Source of the DNA: Spirosoma spitsbergense DSM 19989
Lineage (GTDB): Bacteria > Bacteroidota > Bacteroidia > Cytophagales > Spirosomataceae
Length of the DNA: 64,000 bases
Direction: 5' to 3'
Assembly (NCBI RefSeq): GCF_000374085.1
Contig: NZ_KB893559.1
Span: forward strand, 112,984-176,983
The position numbers and the translations under genes are program-made. Below are positions 28,634-37,900 of the stretch, piece after piece. The notes under the pieces are model-generated. The model did no database searches. It saw nothing but the letters and a program-made list of their open reading frames with translations, and was not told the DNA's origin. Every line of letters starts with the position of its first letter. The stretch's first letter is position 1.

Positions 28634-28711
28634 AACAGGTAGTTTGTTGTTCGTTGTTTGTCGTTTATGGTTAAAAGGCGTAAGCCAGCGACAAACATCA
28701 AACTGGATAAC

Positions 28712-30190
28712 TCATTTTAGTGATACCGCTGTTGTACCGATGTATTTCATGATACTGACAACGGAAGGCTCAGTTACTTTCAAAAACGTTTGCGGATAGA
28801 TACCTATCCAGAAAATCAATACCACCAGCGGAATGAACACCAGACTCTCTGTGCTGCTCAAATCAGCAAACGACTCCGTTCGTGCCGAGGGCATACCAAA
28901 CATACTTTTTTGGAACATCCGCAGCATGTAAACCGCCCCAAAGATAATGGTGAAGCCGGCGGCTAACCCCAGGTAATGATTGTAGGTGAATACGCCATGT
29001 AGTAGTAGGAACTCCCCAATAAATCCGTTCGTAAGCGGCAGGGCAACGCTTCCCAACAGCATAATCATGAAAAAGACTGTCAGCCTGGGCGTAGATTTAG
29101 TAATGCCGCCCAACTGGTCAAGCTGATTGGTGTTGGTACGCGAGAAAATTATATCAGCCACGAAAAACATCCCAACCACATTGATGCCGTGGGCCAGCAT
29201 TTGAATCAGTGCCCCCTGCATGCCCGTTTCCGTTAGCGAAAACACTCCGGCGGCCATCAGGCCAACGTGCGAGAATGACGAATAGGCAATGAGACGCTTC
29301 ATGTCCCGCTGCCGAATGGCAATGATTGACCCATAAACAATACCGATAACTGCCAGGACTACGGCCGTTCTTCCCCAGGTTTCCACCCCTAGCGGCACGA
29401 TGGGTAATATAAAGCGAATCAGTCCGTAAACACCCATTTTGAGCATGATACCAGCCAGCAGCATGGTGGCAGGCGTGGGCGACTCAACGTAAGTGTCGGG
29501 TTGCCAGGTGTGAAAGGGGAATACTGGCATCTTGATGGCAAAAGCGATAAAGAACGCCCAGAAAAGCCAGTTTTGAGCAGCAGGAGTCAGGTTGAGCTTA
29601 TAAAAGTCAGCGATAGCCGCCGAGTGAGCTGACAAGTCCGTTGCGGGTGTCTGATAATACAGATAAACAAGGGCCAGCAGCATAAACAGGCTACCGAATA
29701 TAGTGTAGACGAAGAACTTGAACGTAACCGCCACCCGGTTGCTCCCCCCCCACATGGCTGCCAGAAAGTAAATCGGAATCAGCGCGGCTTCGAAGAAAAA
29801 ATAGAACAGAAACCCATCCCGCGCCGTAAAAACGCCCATCAGAGCAGCCTGCATGTACAGCATCAGCGCGTAGAAAAGGGACGATTGCTTATAGCTATGC
29901 TTGAACGTAGAGAGCACAATCAACGGAACCAGCAGTCCTGTCAATAGTACCAGCAAAATGCTGATTCCGTCGATACCGGCGCTGAACCGAATCCCCAAGG
30001 AACCAATCCAGGCATAATCGAAACCAAACTGCGAACTGGCATCCGGGCGAAATCCAGCAAAGGCGAAGGCGACAAAACCAAACTCGACCAGAGCAGCTAC
30101 CAGAGCGGCCTGCTTTACCCGTTCCCCCCGAATCATCAGAATCAGCGTAGCGGCTACAACAGGGTAAAAAATCAGGAATAGTGTAAGCAT
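28712..30190 (-). CDS. nuoM: NADH-quinone oxidoreductase subunit M
   Basis: Antiporter-like proton-pumping subunit of Complex I. 492 residues, about 14 transmembrane helices. FAIKMPVFPFHTWQPDTYVESPTPATMLL and RLIAYSSFSHVGLM are the conserved ND4 blocks (each seen in full, about residues 210-240 and 280-295). The helix with Glu in YFFFEAALIPIYFL is the NuoM-specific pumping residue. Located between nuoL and nuoN. Confidence 0.97.
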   Translation of the reverse strand: MLTLFLIFYPVVAATLILMIRGERVKQAALVAALVEFGFVAFAFAGFRPDASSQFGFDYAWIGSLGIRFSAGIDGISILLVLLTGLLVPLIVLSTFKHSYKQSSLFYALMLYMQAALMGVFTARDGFLFYFFFEAALIPIYFLAAMWGGSNRVAVTFKFFVYTIFGSLFMLLALVYLYYQTPATDLSAHSAAIADFYKLNLTPAAQNWLFWAFFIAFAIKMPVFPFHTWQPDTYVESPTPATMLLAGIMLKMGVYGLIRFILPIVPLGVETWGRTAVVLAVIGIVYGSIIAIRQRDMKRLIAYSSFSHVGLMAAGVFSLTETGMQGALIQMLAHGINVVGMFFVADIIFSRTNTNQLDQLGGITKSTPRLTVFFMIMLLGSVALPLTNGFIGEFLLLHGVFTYNHYLGLAAGFTIIFGAVYMLRMFQKSMFGMPSARTESFADLSSTESLVFIPLVVLIFWIGIYPQTFLKVTEPSVVSIMKYIGTTAVSLK

Positions 30191-30204
30191 ATCAAGTAAG
30201 TTCG

Positions 30205-30320
30205 CGGTTTATGGTTTATCGTTTGCGGGAAGTGATGCAGCCTCATTACTCCGGGGGAGTTTGACCGCATTGTACACCGTAAACTGTAAACAACAAACCG
30301 AATACTGAAACCATAAACCG
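30205..30320. repeat. ATAAACC-word inverted repeat between nuoM and nuoL
   Basis: CGGTTTATGGTTT (30205-30217) and its exact complement (30308-30320) bound the 132-base gap between nuoL and nuoM. Further partial copies (CCGTAAACTGTAAAC, CAACAAACCG) lie inside. The same word recurs at 56226-56294 and partly at 28641-28696. Confidence 0.8.
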
Positions 30321-30322
30321 TT

Positions 30323-32236
30323 TTATAATCGAATGAAAAAGCGAAGGGCAAAAATAACGACAATACTAACTACCATTGCCAGGACGTAAAAGCCAATTGA
30401 GCCGTTCTGTACCAGCCGCAACTGCGCCGAGCTTTTCTGCACCAGCCAGGCTACGCCGTTCACAACACCATCAATCAGCCCTTCGCCAAAGCTGTACAGG
30501 GCATCACCCATGCCACGAACCGGACGGACAATGATGGTATCGTACAATTCATCGACGTAGTATTTGTTGTAAATAACCTTTTCTGGTAACGAGCGTTCAG
30601 CCGTTTCGGGCGCAGGAACTGCCTGACGACTGATGTACATGAAATACGCGATGACGAGGGCCAGTAAAGCCACACCAGCCGAAACGGCCATTAGTATGTA
30701 TTCTGTGCTATGCTCAATCGTCGATTCGGCAAACGCTTCCGGGTTTACCTGCCGGGAGCCTTCAAACAGGGGGGCCATAAAGTTGCTCAGCCAGCCACCA
30801 CCGGGCAGATTAAGGACTCCACCAACCGCCGATAAGATGGCCAGTACGACCAGTGGAGCGGTCATGCTGGCCGGCGATTCGTGCAAATGATGCTTTTGTT
30901 CTTCCGTTCCCCGGAATTCACCAAAGAAGGTCAGAAATAACAGCCGGAACATGTAGAACGACGTTAGGCCGGAACCGAAAACGCCTAACACCCAGAGCAG
31001 TTTGTTGTGTTCGAACACGTGGGCCAGGATTTCATCTTTCGAGAAGAAACCAGCAAAAGGAGGTAAACCCGATATGGCGATGGTGCCAATCAGAAAGGTA
31101 ATGAACGTAACGGGCAACGCTTTCCGCAAACCACCCATCTTGCGAATGTCCTGCTCGTCGGACATGGCGTGGATAACGCTGCCGGCCCCCAGGAACAACA
31201 GCGCCTTGAAGAACGCGTGGGTAATGACATGGAACATACCCGCCGTATAGGCCGTAGCACTCAACCCCAGGAACATATAGCCCAGTTGCGACACGGTGGA
31301 GTAAGCCAGTACTTTCTTGATATCGTTTTGAAGCAGGCCAATAGAAGCCGCCAGTAATGCTGTAGCAATGGCGATGCCGCCAATTAGTTCGAGCGTAAGC
31401 GGAGACAGCGTGTAGAGTACGTTGGAGCGAACGACCATGTAAATACCGGCCGTAACCATGGTTGCTGCGTGGATCAGCGCGGATACAGGCGTTGGACCCG
31501 CCATGGCATCGGGCAGCCAGGTGAAGAGCGGAATTTGGGCCGATTTACCCATGGCTCCCACAAACAGCAGGAGCGTAATGGCCAGTATCGTTGGGTCACC
31601 TATTTCCAGACTGGTAGCCTGTTTGAAAATATCCAGATATTCAACCGTACCAAATGTGTTGATGAGCATGAATATCCCCAGCAGGAAGCCGAGGTCACCA
31701 ATACGGTTCATGACAAAGGCCTTGCGGGCGGCATTGTTGTAGTTGGTATTCGTATTCCAGAAGCCAATGAGCAGGTAAGAGCAAAGCCCAACCCCTTCCC
31801 AGCCGATAAACATGATGACGTAGTTGGACCCCATCACCAGCAACAGCATAAAAAAGATAAAGAGGTTCAGGAAAGCCATAAACTTGCCAAAACCGGCATC
31901 ATGACTCATGTAGCCGATACTATACAGGTGAATCAGTGAGCCAACCCCCGTTACCACCAGCAGCATCAGCAGGGAAAGCTGGTCAATTTGAAACGAGAAA
32001 TTAATGTGCAGGTCGCCTACACTAATCCAGTTAAAGAGGGTAGCGATGATGGGTTGACTCCCCCCTGCGCTGAACGCACTAAACAAATAGATGGAAAGTA
32101 CAAAAGAGGCTAGTACAGACCCGGTAGCAACAACGCCAGCCAGACCGTTTGGTAATCGGCGGAAGCCGAATCCGTTAATCAGAAAGCCAACCAGCGGGAG
32201 AAGCGGAATTAACGCGCAGAGTAATTCTAATTTCAT
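30323..32236 (-). CDS. nuoL: NADH-quinone oxidoreductase subunit L
   Basis: Distal antiporter-like subunit of Complex I with the long lateral helix. 637 residues, ATG at 32236. The family block FTWLPDAMAGPTPVSALIHA is complete, preceded by KSAQIPL and followed by DIKKVLAYSTVSQLGYMFLG. VGWEGVGLCSYLLIGFW-type sequence appears here as IGWEGVGLCSYLLIGFW, the quinone-arm Glu helix. The last ~90 residues (NKYYVDELYDTIIVRP and a terminal helix) are the transverse helix and anchor. A decayed copy of its 5' end lies at 38.62 kb. Confidence 0.97.
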   Translation of the reverse strand: MKLELLCALIPLLPLVGFLINGFGFRRLPNGLAGVVATGSVLASFVLSIYLFSAFSAGGSQPIIATLFNWISVGDLHINFSFQIDQLSLLMLLVVTGVGSLIHLYSIGYMSHDAGFGKFMAFLNLFIFFMLLLVMGSNYVIMFIGWEGVGLCSYLLIGFWNTNTNYNNAARKAFVMNRIGDLGFLLGIFMLINTFGTVEYLDIFKQATSLEIGDPTILAITLLLFVGAMGKSAQIPLFTWLPDAMAGPTPVSALIHAATMVTAGIYMVVRSNVLYTLSPLTLELIGGIAIATALLAASIGLLQNDIKKVLAYSTVSQLGYMFLGLSATAYTAGMFHVITHAFFKALLFLGAGSVIHAMSDEQDIRKMGGLRKALPVTFITFLIGTIAISGLPPFAGFFSKDEILAHVFEHNKLLWVLGVFGSGLTSFYMFRLLFLTFFGEFRGTEEQKHHLHESPASMTAPLVVLAILSAVGGVLNLPGGGWLSNFMAPLFEGSRQVNPEAFAESTIEHSTEYILMAVSAGVALLALVIAYFMYISRQAVPAPETAERSLPEKVIYNKYYVDELYDTIIVRPVRGMGDALYSFGEGLIDGVVNGVAWLVQKSSAQLRLVQNGSIGFYVLAMVVSIVVIFALRFFIRL

Positions 32237-32245
32237 GGAAAGGAA

Positions 32246-32324
32246 GTCGTAAGTCTTTAAGTCAAAAGTCGTAAGTCAATTCCTGCGTCAGCCACTTGCG
32301 GCCCACGGCTTACGGACTTACGAC
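32246..32324. repeat. GTCGTAAGTC-word repeats between nuoL and nuoK
   Basis: GTCGTAAGTC occurs directly at 32246-32255 and 32268-32277 and as its complement at 32315-32324. The arrangement fills the 94-base gap between the two genes and could fold as a 10-bp stem. No coding potential. Confidence 0.8.
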
Positions 32325-32330
32325 CTTTTT

Positions 32331-32675
32331 CTACCATTTCAACTTATTAAGCAAGCCCACGTCGATAGAGCGGGTGTTGCGGTAAATCATCACAATAATA
32401 GCCAGCCCAACCGATACTTCGGCGGCAGCAACAGCCATGATAAAAAAGACAAATACCTGACCAGCCGAATCAGACCGGTAGGACGAAAAAGCGATAAGTA
32501 ACAGATTGACCGCATTAAGCATTAACTCAATGGACATAAAAATAACAATGGCGTTACGCCGGGTGAGTACACCAATGATGCCGATAACGAACAGTGCGGT
32601 ACTGAGAATCAGGTAGTACGTAAGCGGTATTTGCTGAATGACTTCCGGAATGAGGACGTCCTGCGTAGGTTGCAT
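32331..32675 (-). CDS. nuoK: NADH-quinone oxidoreductase subunit K
   Basis: Small three-helix membrane subunit of Complex I. 114 residues from the ATG at 32675 ([22 protein letters not shown]); the longer open frame upstream adds 53 residues foreign to NuoK. The conserved Glu helix [18 protein letters not shown] and the second Glu in [18 protein letters not shown] are both present. nuoL, nuoM and nuoN follow, but nuoJ and the rest of the operon do not precede it; sulfatase genes do. A -7 box just upstream suggests the nuoKLMN block has its own promoter. Confidence 0.96.
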   Translation of the reverse strand: MQPTQDVLIPEVIQQIPLTYYLILSTALFVIGIIGVLTRRNAIVIFMSIELMLNAVNLLLIAFSSYRSDSAGQVFVFFIMAVAAAEVSVGLAIIVMIYRNTRSIDVGLLNKLKW

Positions 32676-32701
32676 GGCTTGCCGGTTAATAGAAAGTGTC
32701 G

Positions 32702-32709
32702 CAAAGGTA
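32702..32709 (-). promoter_or_regulatory. Putative nuoK -7 promoter box
   Basis: The minus strand reads TACCTTTG, a full TAnnTTTG match, 26 bases upstream of the nuoK ATG. It would let nuoKLMN be transcribed independently of the sulfatase genes upstream. In the decayed copy near 38.73 kb this box is missing. Confidence 0.5.
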
Positions 32710-33097
32710 AAGATTATTCGGAATTGGCCGAAAGGTGTTTTCAATCCCAACACATAGTAATTGCAAAACAGGGGTTGGCCAAGTCCGGGAAGGGTCGTTA
32801 TGGCCAATAATGCGGGCATGGACCGGTAAAGCAATAAACGGGCGAAATGGCATCAATTCTCCGCAAGCTTCGTGAGTTTTGCATACGGAATGACCCCGAC
32901 CCGTTTGGCCCAGGCATCGTATAACGCGGCCATCTGCCGTACGCGCTGCGGTTGTTGCTGGCTCCGGTCATGCAGTTCTGTGCGGTCGGTCTTCAGGTTA
33001 TACAACGCCCAGCTATCGGCAGGGTATGTCGAAACGAGTTTCCAGTCCCCCTGCCGTACGGCCCGATTGCCTTCGTGTTCAAAATACAGCACATCGT

Positions 33098-33146
33098 GGC
33101 CAGTCCAGGCCGGGCTCAGCCTGGATTGGCCCAGCCTGGACTGGCC
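33098..33146. repeat. Palindromic insertion with 15-base tandem repeat inside the sulfatase
   Basis: GGCCAGTCCAGGC (33098-33110) is the exact complement of 33134-33146. Inside, the 15-base unit CAGCCTGGAYTGGCC is repeated in tandem (33117-33131, 33132-33146, one difference), encoding GQSRLGQSRL. It interrupts the usual link between LLKG and the YFEHEGNRA block, so it looks inserted. Confidence 0.8.
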
Positions 33147-34406
33147 CTTTAGCAACGGCACTAAGCTGATGCCCTCGGTTGGGGTAATGGTATGCCCATT
33201 GTAAGTACGCGGATACGTGGCACCGGCCAGGTCCAGGCAGGTGGCCATAAGGTCGATAATGTGGCCGGGCTGGTGGCTGACCCGCCCCGGCTTCACCACC
33301 GATGGACCGTAGGCGATGAACGATGTGGCGGTACCACCTTCGTACTCCCAGTGTTTATACAGTCGAAACGGGGTATTGCTGACGTTGGCCCCCGGCGGCC
33401 ATAGGCCGTAAAGGAAGCCGTGTCGCTGGCGGGTAGCTTACTTCGCTCAACAATGCTGGGCAGGAAGCCGTTGCCGTTAGTCGTTTCGTGGCTGGCTCCG
33501 TTGTCAGACAAAAACATGATAATAGTATTCCTGTCATCACCCCGCTCCCTGAGCCTGGCGAGAATCCGGCCGATATTCTGGTCCATCCGGTCAATCATGG
33601 CTGCGTAGGTCGCCATATGGTCAGACCACCGGGCTTTCTCCGTTTCATTCAGCGTGTTCCAGGCGGGTATGGTGCTGTCGCGGGGGGAGAGCGTGGTAGT
33701 AGGGTCAAGGATACCGAGTTTTTTCATCCGACTAAATCGGGCTGCCCGGATTTGATCCCAGCCACCCGCGTATTGGCCCCGGTATTTGACTACATCCTGA
33801 GGCAGGGCGTGCAGGGGCCAGTGCGGAGCCGTAAACGCGAGGTACAGAAAAAACGGATTGTCTTTGGGGTTCCCGTCAATGAATTTAAGCGCATAATCGG
33901 CATAGGCGTTAGTGGCGTAGTAGTCAGGCCCGGGGGTCATGGGCTGGTCATCCAGAGCAGTCGTAAGGGTCTGGCTGGGTCGGTAAGGGTGGTTGTTGAA
34001 GTAACTGCTGGCTCCATCAATCAACCCAAAATAACGGTCGAAGCCTCGTTTAACGGGCCAGTGGTCGGGTGTGGTGCCTACATGCCACTTCCCTGCCATA
34101 TAGGTCCGGTAGCCAGCAGGCCGGAGTGCTTCGGCAATGGTTACGCACTGCTGATTGAGGTAGCCCTGATAAGCCGCCTGCCCCCGGTCGCCTACCATGT
34201 CGCCCACCCCCGCCTGATGGGGATACAGCCCCGTTAGCAGACTGGCGCGGGTGGGGCAACAGCGCGACGCGTTATAAAACTGCGTCATGCGGAGTCCGTT
34301 ACGAGCCATCCGGTCTAAATTAGGTGTTTGAATTTCGGAGCCGAAGCAGCCAATATCGGAATAGCCCATGTCGTCGGCCATAATCAAAATGATGTTGGGT
34401 GGTATG

Positions 34407-34446
34407 GCCGGAATGCCGAACCGCCGGTGCGGTTCGGCATTCCGGC
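34407..34446. repeat. 18-bp perfect palindrome inside the sulfatase N-terminal coding region
   Basis: GCCGGAATGCCGAACCGC (34407-34424) and its exact complement (34429-34446) are separated by 4 bases. It is read through as GRRNAEPHRRFGIP between the signal peptide and the first metal-binding strand. The core CCGCCGGTGCG also occurs at the equivalent place in the neighbouring sulfatase fusion (about 38367). Confidence 0.88.
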
Positions 34447-34561
34447 GACCGGGAACGTTTTTTTCTACCACCGACATCATACCCAACGGCAATACCAGCA
34501 TCAGGCCACCCAGAAGCAGCCTATAGGCGACAGATATATTTTTCACCTGGTTCATACTCAT

Positions 34562-34912
34562 TCAGTTTTCTCGTTCCAAACCGCAACATTGCCCCGTCAA
34601 AATATGGGTGAGACGCAACATTGTCGTTCCCTGGATTGGCTCGTCCACCATAAAAAACAAGTTATCCCGTTGACCATCACCGCCTGTATCAACCTGTTGA
34701 AATGGTATGGCGATGTTCAGATGGTTTCTCGATTCAGGAAACCTTACCGTGCTGCTTTCGCCAATCAACTGACTGTAAGTTGAGGTATCAGGCTTGTTCG
34801 TCAGGTCGAAACCAGCGCGGTTAGCCAGGAGACTATTTTTTACTCCCGGTCGCGATTGAGCAATAACCGGAACACGAAGCAAGTCCATTAAATGGCAAAC
34901 GGTCAGTTTCAT
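34562..34912 (-). CDS. Small hypothetical protein between two sulfatase genes
   Basis: 116 residues from the ATG at 34912, four bases after the stop of the sulfatase/GH78 gene; its TGA at 34562 directly abuts the ATG of the next sulfatase. This tight spacing is the main reason to believe it. There is no signal peptide or membrane segment. The sequence (LANRAGFDLTNKPDTSTYS, QVDTGGDGQRDNLFFMVDEP) is not recognised. It could also be a decayed 3' end of a larger gene. Low confidence in function, moderate in being translated. Confidence 0.45.
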   Translation of the reverse strand: MKLTVCHLMDLLRVPVIAQSRPGVKNSLLANRAGFDLTNKPDTSTYSQLIGESSTVRFPESRNHLNIAIPFQQVDTGGDGQRDNLFFMVDEPIQGTTMLRLTHILTGQCCGLEREN

Positions 34913-34916
34913 CAGG

Positions 34917-37900
34917 TCAAAATGTATTGACAATCAACTCCACCACATTTTTTCCCGGCGACAGACGGATGGTTTTAAAAGCCGTATCGACCTTCTCGCC
35001 ATTCACCGTAATCGTGTCTTCGGGCGACGATAGCAGCTCCAGTTCTGCCGACACGTTGGCCGGGAGTTCGATGGTGTAGGCCTGATTCAGCTTGCTTTTC
35101 CGTACGTACGATGCACTGATGGTGCCTTTCAACATCGGAACCAGTATGGATGACGTTTGCAGACTGCCCAACTGCGGCCTGATGCTGACGATGCTACCGC
35201 CCGGTATGGCGGGCTGAATACCCCACATGTTCCGGGAAATGATGTTGGCCGGAGTAGCTCCCCAGGCGTGGTTCCAGTCGAGATTGGGTTTGTATTTGGT
35301 GTCCCAGGCTTCCCAGGCTACGGTAGAGCCGGACCGAATCATGTTCCACCAGCTACGGTCGGTGGTGGCCGTCATCAGTTTCAGGGCGTAGTCGGCTTCT
35401 CCGGCGTTGTACAGGCTCTCCAGCAGGTACTGCGAACCATAAACGCTGCACGCCATGCCTCTGGATTTGATGAAATCGGCTACCGATTTTTTGTGCCTTT
35501 CGGGCGTAATATCGAACGCCAGGACCATCATATTGGCGTGGAGTGAGGAGTGATTCGTGCCTTCGCCATCAACGTAAGCCCCCGTCTTTTCATCGAACAG
35601 GGTCGAGTTGATGGCTTGTTTTGCTTTCAGGGCAGCCATACGGAACCGGATTTCGTCGTCGGGTTTATTCAGGATGTGGGCAAACTCCGCCATGATATCC
35701 ATATTTTTGTAGAACAGCGCATTCACGACCGTATTGATAGGCGTAAAGACGTACCCATCGCGTTCGCCCTCGGCGGTGGCCAGTTTCCAGCCAGTGTCTT
35801 TCTGGGCAGGGGGCCAGTCCACAATATCTTTCAGCTTGATGTCAGGGTCGGTGAAACCCAGTTTCTGCATGAACGCGGGCGTGTTTTTGGGCGACTCCGA
35901 ACTAATCAAACCATCCTCCCGAACCAGTTCAAGTAGTGTTTTATGGGTTAGCGGCTCGTAGTAGCGGGTAATCAACTCCGTATTGCCAGTGTACATGTAA
36001 TCCTGGTACATCATCAGCGCCACGTGAAGCTGCCACTCGGTGGGCCACGTGGGGTGCTGCATGAAATACTCGATGGTGCGCCGGGCCATGCCGTACTCGC
36101 GGTCGGTGGTGTAGTGGCTCAACTGATTCAGGTACGCGTCGGCTTCGTAGGGAATCCGTTCCCGGTCGCCGTCAATGTACAGACCAGAAAAAGAGGTGGC
36201 TTTGATGGTGTATTTACACATGTCCCAGACCTGATTCAGGATGGTATCCGAACTGGAAAAGTGACTCTGACTCTCGTCGAAATACCCGAAATAAGCCACC
36301 CGCGTCAGGCTGTTGGCCGTGAGTGGTTCAGTGGCCCGCTCAATTTCGGTGTACCGAAATGGCAACAGTACCGGAAACGAATCAGGCAACACTACGGCAC
36401 CAACTTTCGTATTTCGCTGATCGGGTTTGATAGCGAGCCGGTAAGTTCGTTTTCCGGGCTGCACGGGGAGTTTCACCTCCTGATAACGGATGTGCCCTTC
36501 CGGCTTTCTATTGATCTGATTACCGGCCAATTGCTCACCCAGCCGAACCAGCAGCGTATCGAGGGTAGGGGCCGCATAGGTCAGTTCCAGCGTGGAGAAG
36601 GCATCTTTGCCAAAATCCGCGAAATACGCTCCATTCGATTGCTTCCGAAACGATTGCGGGGCATTCCGTTCTATCTCGAAACTGGGCGGGGGGGCCAGCG
36701 ACGTACCCGGCGGGCCAACCCGAAACGACTGACTGACTGAGTAGTCGCCGGTACGGTTGCTGGTGTCCCAGATTCTGACTTTCCAGAAGCAGGTCATGCC
36801 CGGTTTCAGGGGTGTTCCGGCGTACCTTACGTTGGCCGACTGGCTGCCCCGCACCTGTCCGCTATTCCAGACATCGCCAATGTTGTTGTCAAGATTTGCC
36901 CTGGACGAAGCCACCAGCACCTGATATGCCGACTGAAAAACGGCTTCGGTCGGGGCAATCCAGAAGAAATCGGGGATCTGATTAGCAGGTAGCACCTGGC
37001 CAGACATCCGGTTAAAATTGACCATCAATCCCGACGGAACGACCGCATAGGGGTCGCTGTATTTACGACCTAACCGGTCCGTAGCTCCCCGAAGTTTGTT
37101 CAGTACCGTTTTGTACGAATCGTTTCGGGCGAGGTTGGTCATCTCCTGTGGGTCGGCCGACAGGTCGTACAGTTCTTCGAGGGTTTTGTCATTTACGTAC
37201 CGGAAGTATTTCCACCGGTTTGTTCTTACCCCTTCGCTCGGCGGAATGTCTTTAAACTCCCAGAGGTGCTCAATCAGGACAGTGTCCCGGTCAATGCGTT
37301 TGGTAGCTCCCGAAACAATAGGTAACAAACTTTTTCCGTGCCACGCGGCTGGCTGTTTTGCTCCTGCCAGGTCGGCAATGGTGGCGGGTACGTCAATGTT
37401 CAGGGCCATGTCATCAACATCACGGTGGACGGGCGTGCGGGGGTCGTAAATAATGAGCGGCACCCGCACGGAATTATCGTAAAGCAACCATTTATCGGCC
37501 AACTGCCGCTCGCCCAGAAAGTAACCGTTATCGCCCATTACGATAATGATGGTGTTTTTGTCGAGCCCCTGCTGTTTGAGCTGCGCCCGGATTTTAGCGA
37601 TCTCCAAATCAACTCCGGCAATCATACGATAATAGCCCTTTACCATACGCTGGTATTTTTCGGGCGTATCGAACCGCCAGGTCCAGCGCAGGCGGTTAAA
37701 GCCCTTCCGAACGGCTTCCGGCTGCGCGTTAAAGTATTTATCGTCGCCCAAGGCCGGGGGCGGAATGGTTTCGTTGTCGAGCAGGTGAGCCGTTTGTTCG
37801 TCGTAAAAATATTGGCCCGGCGCGGAGTCGTGCGCGTGCGGAGCCGAAAAACTCAGCGACAGACAGAACGGTTTTTTTGCCGATGCTGCCTTAATGAAAT

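Larger units (their letters stand above)
32853..34561 (-). pseudogene. Type I sulfatase (arylsulfatase-like), frameshifted
   Basis: Two minus-strand frames together make one ~570-residue sulfatase. The upstream frame (start ATG 34561) has the metal ligands MADDMGYSDIG and the formylglycine site Cys101 in CCPTRASLLTG, then LSDNGAS. After about residue 391 (TAYGRRG) it leaves frame at a five-G tract (33389-33393 region). The other frame continues with ANVSNTPFRLYKHW, EYEGGTATSF, VKPGRVSHQPGHI, LYFEHEGNRAVRQGDWKLV and ends at 32853. One extra G would rejoin them exactly. It also carries two palindromic insertions. It may be a pseudogene, a phase-variable gene or a sequencing error. Secreted, with a hydrophobic N-terminus. 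Confidence 0.88.

Noticed and set aside
32676..32834. 53-residue N-terminal extension of nuoK
   Set aside because: NuoK proteins are about 100-115 residues; the extension covers a probable -7 box and is decayed in the duplicate copy.
33488..34237. Plus-strand open frame of 249 codons across the sulfatase
   Set aside because: Antisense to the catalytic domain; no start context or family.
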